Positions 54,515 to 62,285 of a stretch of 64,000 nucleotides of DNA are shown in pieces. The notes beneath the pieces were generated by a model that did no database searches, was not told the DNA's origin, and saw nothing but the letters and a program-made list of their open reading frames with translations. Numbering within the stretch: position 1 is the stretch's first letter; each line of letters begins with the position of its first letter. The stretch spans positions 248,001 through 312,000 of the forward strand of contig JAKQUI010000004.1 of assembly GCA_029562645.1 (NCBI GenBank), in the 5' to 3' direction. This DNA comes from Spirochaetota bacterium (GTDB lineage Bacteria; Spirochaetota; UBA4802; JAKQUI01). Position numbers and translations under genes: made by a program.

Positions 54515-55645
54515 ATGAAAAATATACTCATCTATTCCGATACGCTCGCGTCGTTCGCCTACGGCGCCTATCACCCCTACAAGCCGGAGCGGGCCCGTCA
54601 GTTCAAGGAGCTCGCCGCGCGCTACGGGCTGCTGTACGAGGCGAACCAGGAGATCGTGGAGCCAAAGCCGCTCGATGAAGAGCTTCTGTATCTGTTCCAT
54701 GACCGGGACTACATCGACCTCCTCAAGGCGAGCGAGCGCGGTGCCCCCACCGTCGAGATGCTGGAGGCGGGGCTGGGATCGCCCGACAATCCCATCATTC
54801 CGGGGATGTACGAGTTCGCGCTGCTCGCCGCGGGCGGCACCCTCCTCGGCGCGCAGCTCCTGGACGAGGACGCGGCGCGGTTCGTGTTCAATCCGTCGGG
54901 GGGGTTCCATCATGCGGGCCGCGCGCACGCCGAGGGCTTCTGCTACATCAACGACATCGGCGTGACGATCGAGCACCTCATCCGGCGGGGGCGGCGCGTC
55001 GCCTACATCGACATCGACGTGCACCACGGGAACGGCGTGCAGGACGCGTTTTACGATTCCGACCGCGTGCTCACGATATCCATCCACGAATCGGGCGTGA
55101 GCCTCTACCCGTGGTCCGGGTTCGAGAACGAGATCGGCGAGGGGGCGGGCCGCGGGTACAATGTGAACGTCCCGCTGCTCCCGGAGACGGACGACCACGC
55201 CTACTGGTACGCCTTCGAGTCGGTGGTGCCGCCGCTGGTGACGCACTTCGCGCCCGACATCGTCTTCGCCGAGATCGGCGGGGACCTGCACCGCGACGAT
55301 CCGCTGGCGAACCTGAACATCACCACCGAGGTGTGGTGCCGCGCCGTGGGCGCCATCAACGCGCTCGCGCCGCGGATCATGGCGCTGGGCGGCGGCGGGT
55401 ACAATCCCCACAAGACCGCCGCGCTGTGGGCGCTGGCATGGGCCATCTTCTGCGGCCTCACGCCCTCGGACAGCTATGCCGGCATCGTGGGGGGGATGAT
55501 GTACGGCCCGGAGGCGCAGGCCGGCTCATTGCACGACGAACCGTCGGCGGCGGAATCCTGCGCGCTCAAGCCGGCCCGGCACGCCCACGACGTTGTGCGA
55601 CATATAAGGGAAACCGTTTTCCCGCTGCACGGGATCGCGGCCTGA
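54515..55645 (+). CDS. Histone deacetylase-like / AcuC-family amidohydrolase
   Basis: A 376-residue zinc amidohydrolase strikingly close in motif to class I HDACs and AcuC. GGFHHAGRAHAEGFCYINDI carries the His-His charge relay, YIDIDVHHGNGVQDAFY the zinc Asp and His, EIGGDLHRDDPLANLNIT the third zinc Asp, and LGGGGYNPHKT the catalytic Tyr. All catalytic residues are present. Likely substrates are acetyl-lysines on proteins (for example acetyl-CoA synthetase, as for AcuC) or acetylated polyamines. ATG 54515 begins MKNILIYSD, the usual family start; the in-frame extension upstream is rejected. No acs gene is adjacent. Confidence 0.9.
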   Translation: MKNILIYSDTLASFAYGAYHPYKPERARQFKELAARYGLLYEANQEIVEPKPLDEELLYLFHDRDYIDLLKASERGAPTVEMLEAGLGSPDNPIIPGMYEFALLAAGGTLLGAQLLDEDAARFVFNPSGGFHHAGRAHAEGFCYINDIGVTIEHLIRRGRRVAYIDIDVHHGNGVQDAFYDSDRVLTISIHESGVSLYPWSGFENEIGEGAGRGYNVNVPLLPETDDHAYWYAFESVVPPLVTHFAPDIVFAEIGGDLHRDDPLANLNITTEVWCRAVGAINALAPRIMALGGGGYNPHKTAALWALAWAIFCGLTPSDSYAGIVGGMMYGPEAQAGSLHDEPSAAESCALKPARHAHDVVRHIRETVFPLHGIAA

Positions 55646-55703
55646 GGGTTCGGGCCGCGGACCGATGCGGGACGCGGCGATTCAATTTCACAAGGAAGCG
55701 ATT

Positions 55704-56237
55704 ATGCCAAAAAAAGTTCATCCGACAGCAACCGTCAGGGGCGACGGGATCCCCCTGATCATCGAGAAAAAATCGAAGCTCTATTTCCAGAACGTCTCCG
55801 ATTCGGTCGTCTTCATCTTCAAGACGCTCCTGGGAATCGACGCCACGCCCAAGAAGCTCTTTCGGCGGCGGCTCACCTCGCTTCCCAACGACATCATCAT
55901 CAAGCTGGATTTCGCGGCCGACCTGACGGGCCATTTCGCCTTCTTTCTGTCGCTCAAGACCGCCTTCGAGATCTGCAACCGCCTGGTGCCGGGCATCGGC
56001 TACCAGTATTTCGACAAGGACCACCTCGACGTCATCGGGGAGATGGGAAACATGATTTCGGGCAACGCGATCGGACGCCTGCAGAACATCGACAGCGCCA
56101 TCGACCTGTCGATCCCGTCCATGACGGCCTTCCACACCATCCTCGAGTCGGAGAGCCGCTACTGGAGCTTCTCGGGTAACTTCGACGTGGACATCGGCCA
56201 GGTGGGGATTCTTCTTGCAATAAGGAAGGACAAGTAA
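55704..56237 (+). CDS. CheX-like chemotaxis phosphatase
   Basis: A 177-residue protein of the CheC/CheX/FliY group. The signature DVIGEMGNMISGNAIGRLQN contains the E-x2-N phosphatase motif (Glu-Met-Gly-Asn). CheX removes phosphate from CheY-P and is common in spirochaetes. A short N-terminal extension (PKKVHPTATVRGDGIPL) precedes the domain. ATG 55704 follows AAGGAAG. No other chemotaxis genes are in the window, so it may act on a non-flagellar response regulator. Confidence 0.8.
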   Translation: MPKKVHPTATVRGDGIPLIIEKKSKLYFQNVSDSVVFIFKTLLGIDATPKKLFRRRLTSLPNDIIIKLDFAADLTGHFAFFLSLKTAFEICNRLVPGIGYQYFDKDHLDVIGEMGNMISGNAIGRLQNIDSAIDLSIPSMTAFHTILESESRYWSFSGNFDVDIGQVGILLAIRKDK

Positions 56238-56550
56238 CGCGGAATGCCATCCTCTCCCGTCGACGCGCCCCCCATTTACGCATGATGAGATCACGCTACC
56301 CGCGCGTGTGCTCGCAGTTTCGCTCGCTACTTTCTTTTGGTCGGCCAAAAGAAAGTAGCCAAAGAAAAACCGCTCGCTCCATGGCCGCGAGGGTCCAAAT
56401 AGACTTCGTATCACACCACTCTCGCAAACGGGCATCGAACTGCTGGCGGTCATCCTCGGTCTCCGACTGCGCGAAAACCTGCGACCTCGGCCCGCATGGC
56501 CTCCTGGCGGCAAAAAGAGTATTCGCCGCGAAGAAGATCGTATTGGACCA
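56238..56550. repeat. Dispersed-repeat-like intergenic element with long palindrome
   Basis: This 313-base gap between cheX and glcD has no gene that I can support. It holds a perfect 15-bp inverted repeat, 56326-56340 and 56345-56359, with a 4-base loop (arm GCTACTTTCTTTTGG). A partial third copy of the arm's complement (CCAAAGAAAA) follows. The remainder, about 56380-56520, reads like decayed coding-type sequence with no start. Very similar palindromes with CCAAAAGAAAGTA are widespread small repeats in other bacteria, so this is likely a mobile or REP-type insertion. Confidence 0.6.
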
Positions 56551-57951
56551 ATGATCAACCGCGGAACCATCAATAGTATATTCGAACGGCTGCGTGCGGA
56601 ACTGGGCGATGCGTCCGTTACCCGCGATGGCGACATCCTTGCCGCCTATTCGCGCGACGAGACCTCCGACCTCGCCGCCGCGCCCGACATCCTGGTGCGC
56701 GCGCGCAGCGCGACCGACGTCGCCGCGGTGATGCGCGCGTGCAATGAACGCCGCGTCCCGGTTGTGCCGCGCGGCGCGGGGACCGGCGTGACCGGGGGCG
56801 CCGTCGCGACCGCGGGCGGCGTGGTGCTCTCGCTGGAGCGCATGAACCGCATCATCGAGATCGACGCGAAGAACATGATCGCGGTGGTGGAGCCCGGCGC
56901 GATCACGGGCGAGATCCAGCGCTCCGCGGCGGCGGCGGGCCTCATGTATCCGCCCGACCCGGCGAGCCTGGATTCCTGCTCCATCGGCGGGAACATCGCC
57001 GAGGGCGCGGGGGGGCCGCGCGCCGTGAAGTACGGCACCACCAAGGATTACGTGACGGGCCTGGAGTTCGTGACGCCGGAGGGCCACATCATCACGGCCG
57101 GCGGGAAGTACGTGAAGAACGCGACCGGATACAATCTCGTGGGCGCGATCATCGGCTCGGAGGGGACGCTCGTCGTCGTGACGAAGATATTCCTGAAGCT
57201 CCTCCCGGCGCCGCGCGCGTCGCTCGATCTCCTGGTCCCGTTCGATTCGCTGGATTCCGCCGTTGATACGGTCACCGCGATCCTGCACAGCGGCGTGTTG
57301 CCCGCCGCGATCGAGTTCATGGAGGCCGACGCCATCGACCTGGTGGCGACGTTCCTGCACACCGCCATGCCCTTCCCCGATGCGCGGGCGCATCTCCTCA
57401 TCCAGCTCGACGGCGCCTCGACCGCCGAGGTGGAACACGCGACGGAGACGATCGCGCGCGTTCTGCCGGTCCCCGCGGAGCGCGTGATCGCGGCGCAAGA
57501 CCCCGCCCAGCGCGAGCGCATCTGGAAGGCGCGCCGCTCCATCCGCGAGGCCATCCACGCCGAGAGCCCGGTCTTCCTGGCCGAGGACAGCGTGGTGCCC
57601 CGCAACGAGATCCCGGCGTTTCTCGCGGACGTGAAAGCGGAGCTGCAGAGGCGCGCCCTCCGCTCGGTGATGTTCGGCCACGCCGGGGACGGCAATGTGC
57701 ACATCGACGTCCTCAAGGGCGCCATGGACGACGCGCAATGGGGGGCGCTGGTCCCGGAACTCAAGGGGATGATCTATCGCGCGGCGATCGCACGCGGCGG
57801 GACCATCACCGGCGAGCACGGCACCGGCTTCACGCGAAAGCGCTATCTGGGCCTCGCCTACAGCGCGGAGGCCATCGAACTCATGCGGCGCATCAAGACC
57901 GCGTTCGATCCCAACGGCATCCTCAATCCGGGGAAGATCATTGACGGTTAG
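56551..57951 (+). CDS. GlcD-type FAD-linked oxidase (glycolate/D-lactate dehydrogenase family)
   Basis: A 466-residue FAD-binding protein of the VAO/PCMH family. The FAD domain has VVPRGAGTGVTGGAVATAGG and DSCSIGGNIAEGAGGPRAVKYG, then GLEFVTPEGHII. The C-terminal part has MFGHAGDGNVHIDVL, the substrate-binding HGTGFTRKRYL and the terminal FDPNGILNPGKI. It oxidises a 2-hydroxyacid such as glycolate or D-lactate. No glcE/glcF or Fe-S partner is adjacent. The last 67 bases of the gene (57889-57955, including stop) are repeated downstream of the toxin-antitoxin module. Confidence 0.9.
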   Translation: MINRGTINSIFERLRAELGDASVTRDGDILAAYSRDETSDLAAAPDILVRARSATDVAAVMRACNERRVPVVPRGAGTGVTGGAVATAGGVVLSLERMNRIIEIDAKNMIAVVEPGAITGEIQRSAAAAGLMYPPDPASLDSCSIGGNIAEGAGGPRAVKYGTTKDYVTGLEFVTPEGHIITAGGKYVKNATGYNLVGAIIGSEGTLVVVTKIFLKLLPAPRASLDLLVPFDSLDSAVDTVTAILHSGVLPAAIEFMEADAIDLVATFLHTAMPFPDARAHLLIQLDGASTAEVEHATETIARVLPVPAERVIAAQDPAQRERIWKARRSIREAIHAESPVFLAEDSVVPRNEIPAFLADVKAELQRRALRSVMFGHAGDGNVHIDVLKGAMDDAQWGALVPELKGMIYRAAIARGGTITGEHGTGFTRKRYLGLAYSAEAIELMRRIKTAFDPNGILNPGKIIDG

Positions 57952-57955
57952 CGGC
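57889..57955 (+). repeat. Direct repeat copy 1: 3' end of glcD
   Basis: A 67-base segment comprising the final codons and stop of the GlcD-type gene. It matches 58733-58799 at 66 positions; the single difference is GGT versus GGC before TAG. The two copies bracket the PIN/Phd module. Confidence 0.95.
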
Positions 57956-57985
57956 GGACACACGAACGACCCGGCGAATCAACGC

Positions 57986-58387
57986 CTATCCCAAAAAGTA
58001 TTTTTCTAAAAATTTCTGGGGCGACACCACGCGCCTGTCATTCGCCGCCAGAAAGTGTTTTACATTGCCGGTAACGAGAAATTTTGCGCTGGATGCAGCT
58101 AATACCTCGTAGAACATGAGATCGTCGGGGTCGGGAAGCACAAGCGCACGCGGGACCGGAACAATCCGTTCACCGGCATGAGCGATAAACAGCAGAAGTG
58201 ACTCAACGTCATCCGGATGGAACCGGAATCGCTCCCGCAGCAGCACCCCGCGATATTCAATGAAAATGCGATCATCATAACACACGACGACACGCCCGTC
58301 GAGGACGAGATTCAGAATATCGGCCGGTTTTCCGCGGGGATTCAGGATCGCCGAAACGAGAACATTTGTATCAAGCACGATCCTCAT
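57986..58387 (-). CDS. PIN-domain putative toxin of a toxin-antitoxin pair
   Basis: A 133-residue PIN-fold ribonuclease. The acidic residues for metal binding are visible: Asp6 and Asn8 in VLDTNVLVSAIL, Glu44 in FIEYRGVL, and the Asp cluster in VLPDPDDLMFYE. LVTGNVKHFL is typical of the subfamily annotated as a putative toxin-antitoxin PIN protein. Its ATG overlaps the stop of the upstream antitoxin (ATGA). Base composition is visibly less G+C-rich than the flanking genes, consistent with acquisition by transfer. Confidence 0.88.
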   Translation of the reverse strand: MRIVLDTNVLVSAILNPRGKPADILNLVLDGRVVVCYDDRIFIEYRGVLLRERFRFHPDDVESLLLFIAHAGERIVPVPRALVLPDPDDLMFYEVLAASSAKFLVTGNVKHFLAANDRRVVSPQKFLEKYFLG

Positions 58388-58665
58388 GTGCCGGAGCGAT
58401 AGCGATGAATCTCCCGGCTAATTTCCTCGTCGGACAATGAAATCGTATCACCATCATCAGCCGTCCGTCGCATCGACCGAAGAGCCTCCTCGGCGCGCGC
58501 TTTTCGAACTGCACGCAACAGCTCCTCAAGACCGCTCTCGAGGATGGGAGTAATGAGCCCGATCGGTTTCCCGTTATTGGTGATGACAAGCTCACGCTCC
58601 TTCTTCAGATCACGCCAAATTGCCGCTGGCTTTGTTCGTAAATCACGAACTGTAATAAATTTCAT
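58384..58665 (-). CDS. Phd/YefM-type antitoxin
   Basis: A 93-residue protein starting MKFITVRDLRTKPAAIWRDL, with the KERELVITNNGKPIGLITPI fold of Phd/YefM antitoxins that bind DNA as dimers and neutralise a partner toxin with a flexible C-terminal part. The antitoxin-first order and the ATGA overlap with the PIN gene are typical. ATG 58665 is preferred; another ATG two codons earlier (58671) is nearly as good. Likely autoregulates the pair. Confidence 0.85.
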   Translation of the reverse strand: MKFITVRDLRTKPAAIWRDLKKERELVITNNGKPIGLITPILESGLEELLRAVRKARAEEALRSMRRTADDGDTISLSDEEISREIHRYRSGT

Positions 58666-58732
58666 ACCCATTCACCCCGAGGAAATATAATACCATATTG
58701 TCATCCAATCGTCAACAAATATTTAAATTCAA

Positions 58733-58799
58733 CGCATCAAGACCGCGTTCGATCCCAACGGCATCCTCAATCCGGGGAAGATCATTGACGGCTAGCGGC
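58733..58799 (+). repeat. Direct repeat copy 2: orphan glcD 3' end
   Basis: An isolated 67-base copy of the end of the GlcD-type gene (66 of 67 identical to 57889-57955), lacking any upstream glcD sequence. It begins abruptly after A/T-rich sequence upstream of the antitoxin and is the right boundary of the inserted-looking segment. The 128 bases to the cyclase start are A/T-rich and probably carry its promoter. Confidence 0.95.
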
Positions 58800-58926
58800 T
58801 CGAGCATGCACCATTCCAGCGTTATGCCCTGCGGTTTTATTGTTGAATAATTTTCATGGCCGGCTATCTTCTTTAAAAATGGCAGATTTACATTCATCCC
58901 ACATCTAAACGAGTGACGAAAACAGC

Positions 58927-60834
58927 ATGAACACACCCTCATACACCACCGACGGCCTGCGCGATTTTCTCACCGCACACCCCTGGCCGGAGGAGTGGGC
59001 GCATCGGGCTTTGCCGGTGGAATATTATTTCAGCTTCACGCTTCCCGCGACGCCAGCGGAGCTGTGGCCGATCGTCTCGGACACCTCGCGCCTTAACGAG
59101 CTCATGGGCTACCCGAGCATGTCCTTCACCGAGCGAAACGGCAGGCGCTTCGGAAGCTACCGCCTCGCGGGGATGCGCCAGGAGTGGGAGGAGCCGCCCT
59201 GGGAATGGGAGGCGGAGCGCTCCATCACCATGACGCGCATCTTTTCGAAGGGGATCGCCCGCTACCTGCGCGGCATGATCGACATCGAGCCGGCTCTGCC
59301 GGGGACCGCGCGCGTGCAGGTGTATTTCGGCTGGATCCCGCGCCATCTTCCCGCGCGCCTCCTGCTCATCGGCGCGCGCACGTCCTTCGGGAATCGCTTC
59401 GCGAACGCCTTCGCCGCGCTGGTCCCCGAACGGACGCTCGCGGGCGCAATCATACTTCAGCCCGTCGATTACCTGCGCCAGACGTCGACGGGAACGGCGG
59501 CCAACGGCGAGCGCCTTGCCATCGCGAAACATGCGCTGCTCGCCGACGGGGGCGACCCGGATACCACCGTGAAGCTCGCCGCGCACATCGCGGCGGCCCC
59601 CGATGTCGAGCTGCATCGCATGCGCCCGCGCGCGCTCGCCCGGACCTTCGCGACCGGCGAGGAGGCCACCCTGGGGACGATGCTGCGCGGAACGCGGCGC
59701 GGCATGCTCAGCATGAACTGGGACGTGGTGTGCCCGCACTGCCGCGGGGTGCGCGCCCGGATCAACCACCTGTGGGAGGTGCCCGCGAAGGGCCGCTGCG
59801 ACGCCTGCCAGGTCGACTTCGACACCTCCAGCCTGAACGCCGTCGAGATCACCTTTCAGCCGCGCCCGGAGATCCGCCGCGTGGAGGAGGTGCTCTACTG
59901 CAGCGCCGAGCCGGCGCGAAAGCCGCATATCCGCATCCAGCGCGCGGTGGACGCGGAGTCGGTGCTGGCGCTTCCGCTCGCCCTGGCCCCGGGCCGCTAT
60001 CGCCTGCGCACGGTCGGCGGAACCATCTATCACCTGCTGGACGTGCGCGAGGACGCGCCGCGCCGCGAGATCCTGTGGGACGCCGATGCCACGGCGGCCG
60101 CATTCGAAACCGGGTCGGGCGCGGTGCTCGTTATGCGAAATCCCGGGACCGCGCCGCGCACCTTCGTCGTCGAGGAGCACGAGCTCGACCGCGACGCCCT
60201 GCGGCCGCGCGACCTGTTCAACCTCCAGGACTTCCGCGACCTCTTCGCCGACGAGTCCCTCCCCGCTGACCTCTCCATCGACGTGGGCATGCAGAACATC
60301 ATGTTCGTCGATATTGTGGGCTCGACCGTCATGTACGGCCGCGAGGGGGACTCGCGGGCCTTCACGATCGTGCGCGCCTTCTTCCGCGCGAGCCACGATC
60401 TGGCGGCCGCGCACCGCGGCGCCATCATCAAGACGATGGGCGATGCGGTCATGGCCTCCTTCGACGATCCGATGGACGCGCTGCGCTGCGCACGCGCCTT
60501 CGTCACGACCTTCGACGGGCGCGATCCCGAGGCGCCCCTGCGCACGCGCGTGACCATCAACCGCGGGCCGTGCCTGGCGGTGAACCTCAACAGCGCGATC
60601 GACTATTTCGGCCAGCCGGTGAACGTGGCCGCGAAGCTCCAGCCCTTCGCCGGGGCCGGCGAGATCGCGCTGGCCGAAGCCTTCATGGAGGACGAGGCCG
60701 TGCGCGCCTACTTCGCCGCGAAGGGGCACGCCCGGCCGCCGCTGCGCGCCGCCGAGATCGCCGGCGCAGGGACCGTGCGCTATCTGGTGATGCGGCCGAT
60801 TAATCGAACTCGAGGGGATGATTCGGAGGCGTAA
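58927..60834 (+). CDS. START/SRPBCC-domain class III adenylate/guanylate cyclase
   Basis: A 635-residue signalling protein. Residues about 15-190 form an SRPBCC/START-like ligand-binding domain (YYFSFTLPATPAELWPIVSD). A small four-Cys zinc ribbon (CPHCRG and CDACQVDF) and a DUF5939-type middle region follow. The class III cyclase domain starts near residue 458. Metal ligands Asp462 (FVDIVGST) and Asp506 (GDAVMASF), the purine-contacting Lys502 and Asp559, and the Asn566 contact are present. The transition-state Arg expected four residues after Asn566 is Lys570. It probably makes cAMP in response to a hydrophobic ligand. Confidence 0.86.
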   Translation: MNTPSYTTDGLRDFLTAHPWPEEWAHRALPVEYYFSFTLPATPAELWPIVSDTSRLNELMGYPSMSFTERNGRRFGSYRLAGMRQEWEEPPWEWEAERSITMTRIFSKGIARYLRGMIDIEPALPGTARVQVYFGWIPRHLPARLLLIGARTSFGNRFANAFAALVPERTLAGAIILQPVDYLRQTSTGTAANGERLAIAKHALLADGGDPDTTVKLAAHIAAAPDVELHRMRPRALARTFATGEEATLGTMLRGTRRGMLSMNWDVVCPHCRGVRARINHLWEVPAKGRCDACQVDFDTSSLNAVEITFQPRPEIRRVEEVLYCSAEPARKPHIRIQRAVDAESVLALPLALAPGRYRLRTVGGTIYHLLDVREDAPRREILWDADATAAAFETGSGAVLVMRNPGTAPRTFVVEEHELDRDALRPRDLFNLQDFRDLFADESLPADLSIDVGMQNIMFVDIVGSTVMYGREGDSRAFTIVRAFFRASHDLAAAHRGAIIKTMGDAVMASFDDPMDALRCARAFVTTFDGRDPEAPLRTRVTINRGPCLAVNLNSAIDYFGQPVNVAAKLQPFAGAGEIALAEAFMEDEAVRAYFAAKGHARPPLRAAEIAGAGTVRYLVMRPINRTRGDDSEA

Positions 60835-60875
60835 CGAATCGAGGCTTCAGTCGAAGATATCACCCGCACGCGCCG

Positions 60876-62153
60876 TCAATCCCGCACGCGGTTGTCCTCG
60901 ATCCAGGTGCGCGCGCTCTGCCGGTAGTGCTCGGGGGGCGGGGGCGACGGCTCCATGCCCTTGACGATGAGGCGGCGCGCCCAGCGCCGCTCGGCCATCT
61001 CGCAGATGTCCTTGATGGTGCGCCCGGAGAGGCCATCGATGATCCCGGCCAGTCCCGCGCGCTCCTCATCCGAGAGGTGCGCGGCGTAGTTGGCCAGGAT
61101 CGCGGCGCGCTCGCGCTCGTTGGGCAGCGGAAAATAAATGCTCTGATCGAAACGGCTGATGAGCGCGTGGTCCAGGTCGCCCTTGCGGTTGGTGGCGCCG
61201 ATGGTGACGGTGCTCACGACCGAGTCGATGCCGTCGAGCTTGCGCAAGAGGACCGAGAGGACCCGACGCGTCGCCTCGAACATGTTCTGGTCGCGCGACC
61301 CCGCGAGCGCGTCGATCTCGTCGAGAAAGAGGATCGAGCCGCCCAGATCCTCCGCCGCGTCGAAGATCCCGGCGAGGTTCTGCGACGACTGCCCGTACCA
61401 CTTGGACATGATGGACTCGATAGGGACGTACACCAGGGGCACCGACACCTCGCCGGCCAGGATGCGCGCGACGGTGGTCTTCCCCACGCCGGGCGAGCCC
61501 TCGAAGAGGATGGCCTTGGGCCGGTTGGTCTCGAAGGTCTTGCGCGTGAGGCGCGCGATGGAGTTGTACATCTCCGGATTGGTGAGCGGCAGGATGATGG
61601 ACTCCCGTATCTTCTTCTTCACCTCGTCATAGCCGGCGATATAAGCCCAGGTAAGCTCGCCGTTGTCGGTGTACACCGACGCGCCCATCGCGCGCAGCCG
61701 CGCGATGGGATCATCCTTGACCGCCGAATAGGCCTCCTTGTACAACTCGACCGCAAGGTTCACCTCTTCCTGCGTGAGACCGCCCTTCTTTGAAATCTCG
61801 GCCTTGAAACTCGTGGTGAGCCCGGAGAACTCGATCTTGACATTGTCGAGGATGTTCTCGGTCCGGAAGAGGTTCCCGCCGAGCGACTGGAAGGCGTAGT
61901 AGCCGTCGCCGAAGGCGTGAATGCGCACGTTCGCCAGGTGCGTTTTTATGAGGCCGATGAACGAGGCAAGGAGCGCCTCGTTGAGGAACGGCAGCGGAAA
62001 GGCGATGATCGTGCTCCCCTTCTCGAAGGCGATGCGCGGCGCGGGGACCGCCTCGGGCGAGCGGGTCTGCTCGAGGAACGCGGCGATGGCGCGCTCGACC
62101 TGTTCCTTCATCCGGTCGAAGGGGATGAGCTGCGTCTCGGCGTTTTGGGTCAT
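60876..62153 (-). CDS. AAA-family ATPase, FtsH/spastin-like core
   Basis: A 425-residue protein with an uncharacterised N-terminal half (1-165) and a C-terminal AAA module. Walker A is GSPGVGKT (219-226), Walker B LFLDEID with Asp278-Glu279, sensor 1 GATNR (319-323) and the arginine finger Arg334 in ALISRFD. The pore loop region reads IMSKWYGQSSQ, with the aromatic pair. There is no protease domain and no membrane helix. It is likely a hexameric remodelling ATPase; its substrate is unknown. Converges with the cyclase gene. Confidence 0.85.
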   Translation of the reverse strand: MTQNAETQLIPFDRMKEQVERAIAAFLEQTRSPEAVPAPRIAFEKGSTIIAFPLPFLNEALLASFIGLIKTHLANVRIHAFGDGYYAFQSLGGNLFRTENILDNVKIEFSGLTTSFKAEISKKGGLTQEEVNLAVELYKEAYSAVKDDPIARLRAMGASVYTDNGELTWAYIAGYDEVKKKIRESIILPLTNPEMYNSIARLTRKTFETNRPKAILFEGSPGVGKTTVARILAGEVSVPLVYVPIESIMSKWYGQSSQNLAGIFDAAEDLGGSILFLDEIDALAGSRDQNMFEATRRVLSVLLRKLDGIDSVVSTVTIGATNRKGDLDHALISRFDQSIYFPLPNERERAAILANYAAHLSDEERAGLAGIIDGLSGRTIKDICEMAERRWARRLIVKGMEPSPPPPEHYRQSARTWIEDNRVRD

Positions 62154-62285
62154 GGCGCGGTGCTCGCATTATGTCTCATGGGCCCGCACCCTGCATCGTC
62201 GCGCCCCATCCGTCAAGTGTAATTTTCCGATGGCAATTTTCCCCGGCCATGTGTATCTTACCCCCATACGCGGAATACTGGCGCC

